In this document: positions 45,479 through 53,339 of the stretch, one piece after another
Numbering within the stretch: the stretch's first letter is position 1
Layout: every line of letters begins with the position of its first letter
Source of the DNA: a bacterium
Lineage (GTDB): Bacteria > Zhuqueibacterota > Zhuqueibacteria > Zhuqueibacterales > Zhuqueibacteraceae
Length of the DNA: 64,000 nt
Direction of reading: 5' to 3'
Assembly (NCBI GenBank): GCA_023150945.1
Contig: JAKLJX010000030.1
Span: 1 to 64,000 of the forward strand
Translations under genes and position numbers: made by a program
Notes under the pieces: generated by a model
Seen by the model: the letters and a program-made list of their open reading frames with translations, nothing else
Databases searched by the model: none
Told to the model about the DNA's origin: nothing

Positions 45479-46666
45479 TCAGGTTATCTGCACGTCGGAG
45501 GTGGCGATCTGGCGTTGCGGCTGCCAGCGTTCGATGCGGTCGCCGCGCAGCACTTTGGCCAGCGCCACCAACGCGGCGGCATTGGCGAGGCAATAGAAGA
45601 AGGGGATATAGAACAATTTCAGCCGGCCGCTGCGCCGTTGCCGCAAGCCATAGCCCAGGCCGGCGAGCGCATAAAACAGTGCCTGCCCCATTGCCGCGGC
45701 CGCGTAGAAATCATGGTGCGTGGCCAGCGCCAGACTGGCACCAAACAACAGCAAAAGAAAAACAGGTACCAGGCGTCGCACCACTTTGTGCGAAAACAGG
45801 GTGACGGCATAGAAACCATGGCGCAGGGGATTGAGCAGCTTGCGGCGCAACAGCACGCCGCGCAGACCGCGCGTCATGATGCGAACCTTGCGGCTGAATT
45901 CCCGCGCTGCTGCCGGCGCCGGCTCCTCATAGGCAACGGCTTCGCGCTCGAACACCAGGCGATAGCCCTGTTCGATCACCGCGGTGGAAATGGCGAAGTC
46001 ATCGGTCACGGCTGCACTCGCCGGATGGCGGTACAGCGTGCGCCGGATCGCGTAGATCGCGCCGTGCGCGGAAACGATGCTGCCGGTGAGGCTCTCCTGT
46101 TGCTTGAGCCACTTGTCAAAAGACCAATAGAGATGCTCGCCCTGATTGGTGGTGTCCGCGTGCCGGCCGGCCTTGAGATAGATTTGATTGCCGCACACGC
46201 CGCCTACTTGCGGATCGGCGAAGTTGCGCGCCAGCTTGCGCAGCGCCTCGGTTTGGTACATGGAATTCGCGTCGGAGAAGACCAGCAGCTCGCCGGTGGC
46301 GCAGGCCACGGCTTCCCGGATCGCATGCAGCTTGCCCCGCCGCGGCAGCGCCAGCAGCCGCACTCCCTGCCCGACATAACGCGCGACCATGGCCTCGGTG
46401 CCGTCGTCCGAGCCGTCCGAAGCCACGATGATTTCGAGCGCGGATTTGGGATAGTCCAGGGCGAGGGCATTATCCAGCCGGCCGGCAATGGTTTTCTCCT
46501 CGTTCCACACTGGAATGATCAGGCTCAGCCGCGGGGTGATGGGCGCCTGCAGCACGCGCCGCCGCTGCAAGCGCGCCCATGCCATCACCAGCAGCGTGAA
46601 GCCGGCGTAGGCATAGAACAGCACCGCGAGCGCGAGCCAGAAGACCGTCACCAGAATGGCCGCCAT
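45479..46666 (-). CDS. GT2 glycosyltransferase, membrane-associated
   Basis: A 395-residue processive-type family 2 glycosyltransferase. One N-terminal helix (about 5-28) is followed by the GT-A domain: LSLIIPVWNEEKTI, IIVASDGSDDGT, LLVFSDANSMY (DxN/DxD), and a C-terminal region with three or four helices. The acceptor-site motif is TDDFAIS. It is 1 nt downstream of the sugar transferase stop, so the pair is coupled. The likely role is chain extension at the cytoplasmic face. Confidence 0.88.
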   Translation of the reverse strand: MAAILVTVFWLALAVLFYAYAGFTLLVMAWARLQRRRVLQAPITPRLSLIIPVWNEEKTIAGRLDNALALDYPKSALEIIVASDGSDDGTEAMVARYVGQGVRLLALPRRGKLHAIREAVACATGELLVFSDANSMYQTEALRKLARNFADPQVGGVCGNQIYLKAGRHADTTNQGEHLYWSFDKWLKQQESLTGSIVSAHGAIYAIRRTLYRHPASAAVTDDFAISTAVIEQGYRLVFEREAVAYEEPAPAAAREFSRKVRIMTRGLRGVLLRRKLLNPLRHGFYAVTLFSHKVVRRLVPVFLLLLFGASLALATHHDFYAAAAMGQALFYALAGLGYGLRQRRSGRLKLFYIPFFYCLANAAALVALAKVLRGDRIERWQPQRQIATSDVQIT

Positions 46667-46667
46667 C

Positions 46668-47387
46668 TCAGTTGGCTCCCCGGCCGGTGAACAAGACCGA
46701 GACGGTGCGGAACATGATCCGCAAATCCAGCCAGAAGGACTGGTAGCGCATGTAGGCGATGTCGAGGCGGCAGCGCTCGTCGAAATCGATTTCATTGCGG
46801 CCGCAGACCTGCCACAATCCGGTGAGGCCGGGTTTCAGCTCCAGCCGCGCCGTATGCCACAGGCTGTAAGTGGAGGCGCTGAAGGAAGTGGGGCGCGGCC
46901 CAACGATGCTCATTTCGCCGTGCAGAACGTTGAAGATCTGCGGCAGCTCATCCAGGCTGGTTTTACGCAGGAACTTGCCGACGCGCGTGATGCGCGGATC
47001 ATCGGCGATCTTGAAGTCCGGCCAGGTGAGCAGATTGAGATGGAGATATTTTTCCTTGAGCTGCTCGGCGTTTTCCACCATCGTGCGCAGCTTGTACATT
47101 TTGAAGCGCCGGCCGCCGCGGCCGGTGCGGTATTGAAAGAAGAACACCGGCCCGGGCGAGTCGATGCGAATGGCGAGGGCGCACAGGCCGAGCAACAGCA
47201 ACGCCACCGGCAACGCCGCCAGGCTGATGATCAAATCGATACCGCGTTTGACGAGTTGATACGTTTTATTGCTGCCCGGCACTTTGTTGCGCACTTCGCC
47301 GCGCAGATACCAGGGTTTTTCCACCTGCGCCGCGGCAATCGCCGCGCTGGCGGGCAATGTTTCTCCGATGAAATAGGCACCTTGCAT
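46668..47387 (-). CDS. Undecaprenyl-phosphate sugar-1-phosphate transferase
   Basis: A 239-residue polyisoprenyl-phosphate hexose-1-phosphate transferase (bacterial sugar transferase family, short form). It has a single membrane hairpin near 45-70 (KRGIDLIISLAALPVALLLL), then the catalytic pattern FKMYKLRTMVENAE, FLRKTSLDELPQIFNVLHGE, MSIVGPRPTSF and PGLTGLWQVCGRNEIDFDER. It starts repeat-unit synthesis by loading the first sugar-phosphate on the lipid carrier. AGGAGG lies 10 nt before the ATG. Confidence 0.92.
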   Translation of the reverse strand: MQGAYFIGETLPASAAIAAAQVEKPWYLRGEVRNKVPGSNKTYQLVKRGIDLIISLAALPVALLLLGLCALAIRIDSPGPVFFFQYRTGRGGRRFKMYKLRTMVENAEQLKEKYLHLNLLTWPDFKIADDPRITRVGKFLRKTSLDELPQIFNVLHGEMSIVGPRPTSFSASTYSLWHTARLELKPGLTGLWQVCGRNEIDFDERCRLDIAYMRYQSFWLDLRIMFRTVSVLFTGRGAN

Positions 47388-47448
47388 GGAACCGCCACCT
47401 CCTGAGGCTCGCTGCGCGTCCGCGCAGCCCGGGTGAGTCGTCGTGATG

Positions 47449-48165
47449 TTATTTCAGAGATGACACCAGGGGTTCCGTGCGCTGCACCCCTTGGTTGGTT
47501 TTGGCAGCGTCTATTTGAGGTGGATGTTCCGCAGCCTTCCGTTGGCTGCGGGCATGGGCGCGGGCGACGAGGTCCGGCAGGATCAGGCCGTCCGCCGGAA
47601 ACTCGGCGACCCCAAAACGCATCGTGATTTTGGTGCGATTCGAAATGAGGCGTTGCAGACGTGCCACCGCCTGCTCGGCGCTGGCCAGCGATGATTCCGG
47701 TGACAGGATGATATAACGATCATCGGTGGCATTGTAGGTCACGAGGTCGCTGCTCCGCATATTCTCCCGCAGCAAAGAGCTGACCAGGGAGAGCAGCAAC
47801 TGCGACGCCAGGCCGGCATCGCCCAACACGGTTGGCAGGCCGCGCCGCTTGGGCTTGTTCACCTCATAATCCACCACCAGCACGGTGAGGGTGAGCGTGC
47901 GATGATAGCGCCGCGCGCGTTCCAACTCCGCGATCATGCGGGTGAGTGATTTGCCGTACGGCAGAATCGCACGATGCCAGCCGGCCTGCAAACTCTTGGC
48001 GGTCCTGGCACCGTTGCGGTGCCGCTGCCACAGCAGGCCCAACAAAAACGAGGTCAGACACGCCAGGATGATCACCAGCAGCCACGGCTCCAAAATGAAG
48101 TCGTTGCCTGCGGATTGGCGTGCGGTCTGAAGCAATTCGATAGAATGTCGCATGCTCGCTGTCAT
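47449..48165 (-). CDS. Membrane-anchored degenerate GGDEF-domain protein
   Basis: A 238-residue protein with one hydrophobic helix (about 25-46, LEPWLLVIILACLTSFLLGL) and a cytoplasmic domain (about 65-215) shaped like a GGDEF domain: LTVLVVDYEVNKP at the first strand, SDLVTYNATDDRYIILSPE at the signature position and FGVAEFPADGLILPDLVARA at the end. The GG(D/E)EF signature is replaced by NATDDR, so diguanylate cyclase activity is not expected. It may bind c-di-GMP, GTP or a partner and gate polysaccharide synthesis. It lies between the sugar transferase and the CpsD-like gene. Assignment rests on pattern only. Confidence 0.7.
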   Translation of the reverse strand: MTASMRHSIELLQTARQSAGNDFILEPWLLVIILACLTSFLLGLLWQRHRNGARTAKSLQAGWHRAILPYGKSLTRMIAELERARRYHRTLTLTVLVVDYEVNKPKRRGLPTVLGDAGLASQLLLSLVSSLLRENMRSSDLVTYNATDDRYIILSPESSLASAEQAVARLQRLISNRTKITMRFGVAEFPADGLILPDLVARAHARSQRKAAEHPPQIDAAKTNQGVQRTEPLVSSLK

Positions 48166-48420
48166 GAACTGGGCGCGAAAAATAGCCTCGGGTGACCTGA
48201 ACCGGAATCGTGGTTGTGCGTGCTGCTGTCAACCCTGTGACCGCGAAATTGAGGTGGCCGGCACGGCGTTGTTCAGCCGCAGCCAGCAGCAACGCACTTT
48301 AGCCCGCCGTGCCGGCGGTGAGGTGTTCTGCTGCCGGCAATAACACAATACCCCGCCCCGGGCCTGACGAGTCCCGCGGTGAAATTGCTGAACACCGTGT
48401 GCGGGGAAGGCGTCGTGGCC

Positions 48421-49173
48421 TCAAAGCCACTTGCGAATCAAGGCAGGTAACTGCTCCCGTTCGCGATTGAGCACGACGCCCAGGAGGGTGGCTTTGACGC
48501 GGCTCAGCTCGCGAACGATCTCCCGGACTTCCGGCACGCGGGTGCGCTCGGCCTCGGCCACGATGATCACGCTTTGGACGTAGGCGCTCAGCATTGCCAC
48601 CTCGGGCGTGGTGCCAAACGCCGGGGCGTCGAGAATGACAAAATCAAAGGTCTCATGCAGGGCCGCAGCCACGGCGGCAAAGCGCCGCGCTTCGAAAGGT
48701 GTGCCGTACACGCCGCCGATGGCCGGCATGACATGCAGGTTGGGCAGTCCGGCAACCACCGCCATCTCGAGGTAACTTCCGCCCTCGCTGGCTGTGGTCT
48801 TCAATCCCTCGCTCATCTTGAGCGGGAAAATGCGGTGCAATTGCGGACGCTGCACATTGGCGTCCACCAGCAAAATCTCTTTTTGGGGATCGAGGCTCAA
48901 ACCCAGCGCCAGGCTGACCGCGACCGCGGTGACGCCCGTGCCTTCGTCCGCGCCGGTGAGCAGCACCGAGCGAATACCGCGCTGTTCGCGCGCCAGCAAC
49001 AGCGCGTTGCGCAGCTTGAGCTGTTCTTTGCTCAACGCCGGCAGCAAGCGGCCGCTGGATGGGGAGACGATTCCCGCTTCCGCCTCGGGCAGCGAAATCC
49101 CTTGCAGGTCGCCGGCCGGCGAGGCCTCTGAATTTCTGTAGTTGTATGATGGCAAGGTGAGGGCTGACTCCAT
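48421..49173 (-). CDS. CpsD/CapB-like ATPase lacking the P-loop lysine
   Basis: A 250-residue BY-kinase/ParA-like protein. Walker A' (EILLVDANVQRPQLH) and Walker B (FDFVILDAPAFG) are present, but the Walker A region (about 73-90) reads GADEGTGVTAVAVSLAL, where the family has GEGKST; the invariant lysine is V81. The C-terminal tyrosine cluster of BY-kinases is also missing. It probably does not hydrolyse ATP or autophosphorylate and may be a structural co-polymerase partner of the Wzc/Wzz-like protein encoded 1 nt upstream. The start at 49173 avoids overlap with that gene. Confidence 0.83.
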   Translation of the reverse strand: MESALTLPSYNYRNSEASPAGDLQGISLPEAEAGIVSPSSGRLLPALSKEQLKLRNALLLAREQRGIRSVLLTGADEGTGVTAVAVSLALGLSLDPQKEILLVDANVQRPQLHRIFPLKMSEGLKTTASEGGSYLEMAVVAGLPNLHVMPAIGGVYGTPFEARRFAAVAAALHETFDFVILDAPAFGTTPEVAMLSAYVQSVIIVAEAERTRVPEVREIVRELSRVKATLLGVVLNREREQLPALIRKWL

Positions 49174-49174
49174 G

Positions 49175-50791
49175 TTAGGTTCGCTGCGACGCCTCCGCGC
49201 GGGGATCATAATTCTCCTCCGCCAGCAGATTGAGCGGCCAGTCCCCCTCGGGGATGGTCACCAGCACCGGCACATTGAGCTGACGCTCGAGGTCGCCGCG
49301 GTTGCGTATCAAGCTGTCGAAATAACCCGCAGCCAGCCCTGCGCCCAAACCGACCAGTACACCCAGAGCCAGCCCGAGCGCCAGGTTCATTTTCCGGTTC
49401 GGCCGCACCGCGGTGAGCGGCACACTCGCCGGGTCGATGATGCTGACGTTGGCCACCTTCTCGCGGTCGAGCGCTTCCGAGATGCGTGCCTCTTCCTGTT
49501 TCTTGGCATACAGCAGATAATTGTTCTCGTGCAGGTGCAACTGGCGCAGCAGAGCCTCGTGAGTGAGGGTCGCGCGCTCCAGGCCGGCAAGCAGGGCTTT
49601 CTGCTGGTCGATGGCCTTTTGCAGTTCTTCCTCCTGGGCGCGATAGCCGACGAGACTCATGCGCGCCCGCGTCAAATCGCTGGAGAGTTGCAGGACGGTA
49701 TTGCTGATGTCCGCGACCGCGGTCGGCTGTTCGGCGCGCTGCTCGGCCTGAATCGCCTCTTCGAGCTGGGCAATGCGCGCCTGCAGGCTGCGCGTCATCC
49801 GGCTGTTGGGCGCGGCAGCAGCCCGGCTGCGCGTTTCCTCCTGGCGCAGCAAGTCATATTTGACCTGCAGTTCGGCCAGCTCGCGCTTCATCGCTTCCAG
49901 CACGCTGGCGGAAGCGCGCTGCTTGCGCGTGTGAATGCGCTCCGGCTCGTTCGCCAGTTGTTGTTCGAGAAAACCAACCTGGCGGTCGGCGGCCTGGGCG
50001 CCGGCACGCGCGGCATTGCGCTGGCCTTCATATTCCGCGATCTTCTGCAGCAACAGCTCGCGCTGTTTGTCCGGCGCAATCAGATTGTTTTCGATTTCAA
50101 ATTGCCGGAGTTGAGCGGCGACCACCTGCAGCGTATCACGCAAGGCCTGTGCCTGATGCAGAAAGAAGGAATAGACGCCGCGGCTTTCGTGCACTTCGAG
50201 ATGACGGTCCACATACCGGCGGCACAGTTCATTGACCAGTTGCGCCGCCAGGCGCGGGTCTTCGGATTCGTAGCTGATCTCGATGATGTTCGACTTGGGC
50301 ACGGCCTGGCACTCCAGCGCCTTGGCAAACGTGGCCACCGCGATTTCCACCACCAGGGCGCTGTCCAAAATGGCGACCGCCTCCGGTTTGACCAGGCGTT
50401 TGTACAAGCCGTTGGTGTTGACCACACTGCGGAGCAGCGTGGCGCTCTTCAGAATCTCGATTTCGGAGTTGAGGATGTTTTCGGAGATCGTCGGCCGCGT
50501 GTCGGTGTCGGTGGCTTCATTGGCTGAGATGATGGTGCTGGCGCGTTCTTTTTTGAGCATGACTTGCGCGCGCGCCACATACACGGAGGGCATCATCATG
50601 GTCACCGCGCCCACGGTCAGAAAAATGCCGGCAAAGACGAGCAGCGCCAGCTTGCGGCGGCGGTAAATCATCAGACCCAAGTCGCGCAGCGACACGCCGG
50701 GTGGCGGCGGCGCGGCGGCCAGGGCGGAGGCGTCAGCGATCGCCATCTCGGGGCGTCGTGGTTCGAGAGAGTTGTTGCTGCCGAGTGTCAT
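49175..50791 (-). CDS. Wzc/GumC-type chain-length determinant
   Basis: A 538-residue polysaccharide co-polymerase. The Wzz domain starts after SLRDLGLMIYRRRKLALLVF with the first membrane helix about 46-70. A long coiled-coil periplasmic region (about 190-450) includes the G-rich GNVR-type end near KMNLALGLALGVLVGLGAG (second helix), and the protein ends DLERQLNVPVLVTIPEGDWP. It controls chain length together with the Wza exporter; the cytoplasmic kinase is a separate gene (48421). It is the second gene of the locus. Confidence 0.9.
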   Translation of the reverse strand: MTLGSNNSLEPRRPEMAIADASALAAAPPPPGVSLRDLGLMIYRRRKLALLVFAGIFLTVGAVTMMMPSVYVARAQVMLKKERASTIISANEATDTDTRPTISENILNSEIEILKSATLLRSVVNTNGLYKRLVKPEAVAILDSALVVEIAVATFAKALECQAVPKSNIIEISYESEDPRLAAQLVNELCRRYVDRHLEVHESRGVYSFFLHQAQALRDTLQVVAAQLRQFEIENNLIAPDKQRELLLQKIAEYEGQRNAARAGAQAADRQVGFLEQQLANEPERIHTRKQRASASVLEAMKRELAELQVKYDLLRQEETRSRAAAAPNSRMTRSLQARIAQLEEAIQAEQRAEQPTAVADISNTVLQLSSDLTRARMSLVGYRAQEEELQKAIDQQKALLAGLERATLTHEALLRQLHLHENNYLLYAKKQEEARISEALDREKVANVSIIDPASVPLTAVRPNRKMNLALGLALGVLVGLGAGLAAGYFDSLIRNRGDLERQLNVPVLVTIPEGDWPLNLLAEENYDPRAEASQRT

Positions 50792-50838
50792 CTGATCTCC
50801 ATCTCAAAAAAAGCTTCCTGCTTTGTCACCCGCGCCGC

Positions 50839-51690
50839 TCAACGGGGGCGGTTGTATTCGCGCAAGGCCCTCAGGTAGATGTCGAAAGGTGGAAACAGGC
50901 CGTCATACACCTGGGTGAGAAACTCGTTGACGTTGGCGATGAACGTCTTGGGAACATAAACCACATCCTGCGGCTGCAGATACAAGTCCTGATGCGCGGC
51001 CGCCGCGAGCGCCGGCCGCGCCAGATCGACGCGCACGCCGGTGAGTTCACCCGCCTGATCGGGCCGCAATACAATCACACTGTTCATTTTGGCGCCGCGA
51101 ATCGGGCCGCCGGCCGCAGCCAGTGCCTGCAACACGGTCATGTTCGGCAGCAGTTCGAGCTGGCCGGGCTTGTCGACTTCACCCAGCACATAGACCGCCA
51201 GCCCTGCGAAATTGCGCACATAAACCGTCACCTCCGGCGCATGCACGATCTCGGCATAGGCGGCGGTAATCAGGCTGTCCACTTGCGAAGGCGTGCGGCC
51301 CACGACATAGAGGTCGCCGACTGCTTCCAGCGTGATGCGACCATCCGGCCGGACTTTGGCGATTTCATTCAGCCGCTCGTGATAGCGGGTCTTGATTTCG
51401 AGCTCGTCGAGAATGTTGATGCGATACTCCGGGGGCGCGCTCGCGACGCCCGTAATGGCGACACGGTCGCGGTAGGCCGGCAGGGTGGCAGAGGAACGCA
51501 AACCGGGGCTGGCCGCAACTCGGGTGGAGGGAGTGCTGGCGCATCCCGTAAGCGAGAGCTCGCTGAGCGCCAGTGCAAGCAGGAGAATGGGCGCCCAGAC
51601 TCTATGGTGCCCGCCCCACCGGCATCCTTCCACTTCTCCTGGAATGCGCATGTGCAGCATCTGTTTGAAATCCCTTTCAAAGTAGCTCAT
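50839..51690 (-). CDS. Wza-type polysaccharide export lipoprotein
   Basis: A 283-residue outer-membrane polysaccharide exporter. The signal peptide ends in a lipobox SLTGC (Cys about residue 52 of the longest form, about 39 from the Met at 51651). The Poly_export domain follows (YRINILDELEIKTRYHERLN, GRITLEAVGDLYVVGRT) and a SLBB domain (VYVLGEVDKPGQLELLPNMT, LQALAAAGG). The start may be 51690 or 51651. It is the first gene of the minus-strand polysaccharide locus and likely forms the outer-membrane channel. Confidence 0.9.
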   Translation of the reverse strand: MSYFERDFKQMLHMRIPGEVEGCRWGGHHRVWAPILLLALALSELSLTGCASTPSTRVAASPGLRSSATLPAYRDRVAITGVASAPPEYRINILDELEIKTRYHERLNEIAKVRPDGRITLEAVGDLYVVGRTPSQVDSLITAAYAEIVHAPEVTVYVRNFAGLAVYVLGEVDKPGQLELLPNMTVLQALAAAGGPIRGAKMNSVIVLRPDQAGELTGVRVDLARPALAAAAHQDLYLQPQDVVYVPKTFIANVNEFLTQVYDGLFPPFDIYLRALREYNRPR

Positions 51691-52009
51691 GGTGTCCGAA
51701 CCGGAATGATCTTAGCGAAATCTTTAACATTTCTTTCTTTTCGGTTCATATTTACCCACAATGCGGGTTTTAGCGGAAATTCCGGTCATCACCTCGAGTG
51801 GGGAACTCCGGCGGTTTGATGGTGTGGCGTGGTCGCTTCGGCGCAGCAACGGTATCGGCGTGACGGAGTTGTTTTTTCTGCTGCCTGCGCAGTATAGCCT
51901 CTTTGGAATTGGTAGGGCTGGTTGAAGGTGGTGGGATAGCGTCGATGTGAATTCACCCTCTGGTTCGCAGGTTGTTGGTTGCGCGATAGTTGCGTGCACG
52001 AGGAGGCCG
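51691..52009. promoter_or_regulatory. Leader/promoter region of the polysaccharide locus (inferred)
   Basis: About 320 bp between wza (minus) and the end of the first alginate-lyase-like gene (also minus). An AT-richer patch at 51715-51765 stands out from the GC-rich surroundings and is the best place for the promoter of the locus. I see no clear -35/-10 pair or operator that I would defend, and no gene. Confidence 0.4.
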
Positions 52010-53047
52010 CTATTGGCGGGGATGCGTCCAGTCAGTCCAGCCGGCGTTTTTGCCCGGCCGGGAGGGCACAGGCGCGGGAAAATCGGTGTGATAGAAATGA
52101 TTGATCAAATGCGTCTGCCAACTGTCATCGCCGGTCGCGGGGAAATTGGCCTGCGCGTGCAGCCAGACAAAGGCGCGCAGCAGAGCCTGGTCCTGCCACT
52201 CCCACACCGGATAGCCGGCGCGATGCAAGATCACTGCCTGCACCAACGCGCCTTGCAAGGCCTCATACACGTAGTTCTCCTGCGGCGGCGGCCAGCGAAA
52301 CGGTCCGCCGCGGCGTTGATCATCCGGCAGCACGCCGTCGATGTTCCTGCCGTTTTTCAGCGCGCCTTTGGGATTGATTGCCACCGGATGGGCGGTATCA
52401 GCCTGCCAGGAGAGATCACCAAAAGTGAAGCCGGCATACGCGCTGCGATCACCGAGCCAGCCTTTGAAGACTTGCGCCACGCGGTCCAGCTCGGCGCGAT
52501 CGCCCAGGTAGGCAGCAATGGCGGCGCGGCTGGCGCCGGCATGCGTACCCCAATTGTTGGGCCGGGTTTCATGGCAGGAACGCAGCGACTGGCCGGCGAG
52601 CCGGCGGTCGAGCAAATTGCGCAGCCAGCCGCGAAAGTTGTGATCATCGTTGGAAGGCAGCGTGACAAGATCCGCCGCAATGACGTAAGCCGCCAACTCG
52701 CGGCCGAGCGCCAGCACGCGGCCGCCCTCTTCGCTGCCCATGATTTGCCGGCAGGCAGCGATCACCTCCTGGCGATGGCGTTCCTCCTGCGTGCGGGCAT
52801 AGACCAGGGCCTTGGCCAGCACGCAGACGTTGGTGCGGTCGTTTTGATCCGCGAGATTCGGCCGGCCGCTTTCCACCTCCGCAGCGGCTTTGAGGTTTTC
52901 CCACGCCGGGCCGGCAGTGGGCAGTGGCGCCAGCTCGGCGGCGCTGATCCAAATGCCGGTCGATTGCGCAGGCAGCCCGGCCGGATTGCTCATCAGCGCC
53001 AGGCAACCACAAACCAGGCCTCGCAAAAACTGCGCGTGAGCATTCAC
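52010..53047 (-). CDS. Alginate-lyase-fold protein (paralogue 1)
   Basis: A 345-residue protein with a short N-terminal hydrophobic segment (about 7-28). The body (about 30-335) follows the (alpha/alpha) toroid of the alginate lyase superfamily: WISAAELAPLPTAGPAWENL at the start, RPNNWGTHAGASRAAIAAYL in the middle (the N and H positions of the catalytic site) and WPPPQENYVYEALQGALVQA near the end. It very likely cleaves a uronic-acid-containing polysaccharide by beta-elimination or binds it. It is a tandem paralogue of the gene at 53340 and lies upstream of the polysaccharide locus on the same strand. The actual polymer is unknown. Confidence 0.82.
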   Translation of the reverse strand: MNAHAQFLRGLVCGCLALMSNPAGLPAQSTGIWISAAELAPLPTAGPAWENLKAAAEVESGRPNLADQNDRTNVCVLAKALVYARTQEERHRQEVIAACRQIMGSEEGGRVLALGRELAAYVIAADLVTLPSNDDHNFRGWLRNLLDRRLAGQSLRSCHETRPNNWGTHAGASRAAIAAYLGDRAELDRVAQVFKGWLGDRSAYAGFTFGDLSWQADTAHPVAINPKGALKNGRNIDGVLPDDQRRGGPFRWPPPQENYVYEALQGALVQAVILHRAGYPVWEWQDQALLRAFVWLHAQANFPATGDDSWQTHLINHFYHTDFPAPVPSRPGKNAGWTDWTHPRQ

Positions 53048-53339
53048 CGCTTTGATGTACTCCTGCTGAGATTTTGGGGACGGTCAATCAAAACAACAGC
53101 GGCAGCCTTGCGGCAGAGAACCAACAAGATTACAACCCATGTCACTCGGATGCGCAGAGGGGTCGCACGATTGGCCTGCCAAACTTGAAATGAAACCGTG
53201 AGAGCTGCACCAGCCGAACGAGCCGGAACCAAAGCAGACAAAAACGCACGCAAAGCCGCAAAGGCCTGCAAAGAAAAGTCTGACTTCTGAAATCTATCGC
53301 AGGTAGCCCGAAATGGACGGCATTGCTCAAACGGCCGCC
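53048..53339. other. Intergenic with short GCAAAG-type direct repeats
   Basis: No gene in this 292 bp gap between the two paralogues. At about 53244-53276 it carries a run of near-repeats (GCAAAGCCGCAAAGGCCTGC) similar to the 63385-63415 region. This phrase type is often seen in intergenic DNA of high-GC environmental bacteria. No promoter motif is recognised. Confidence 0.5.
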
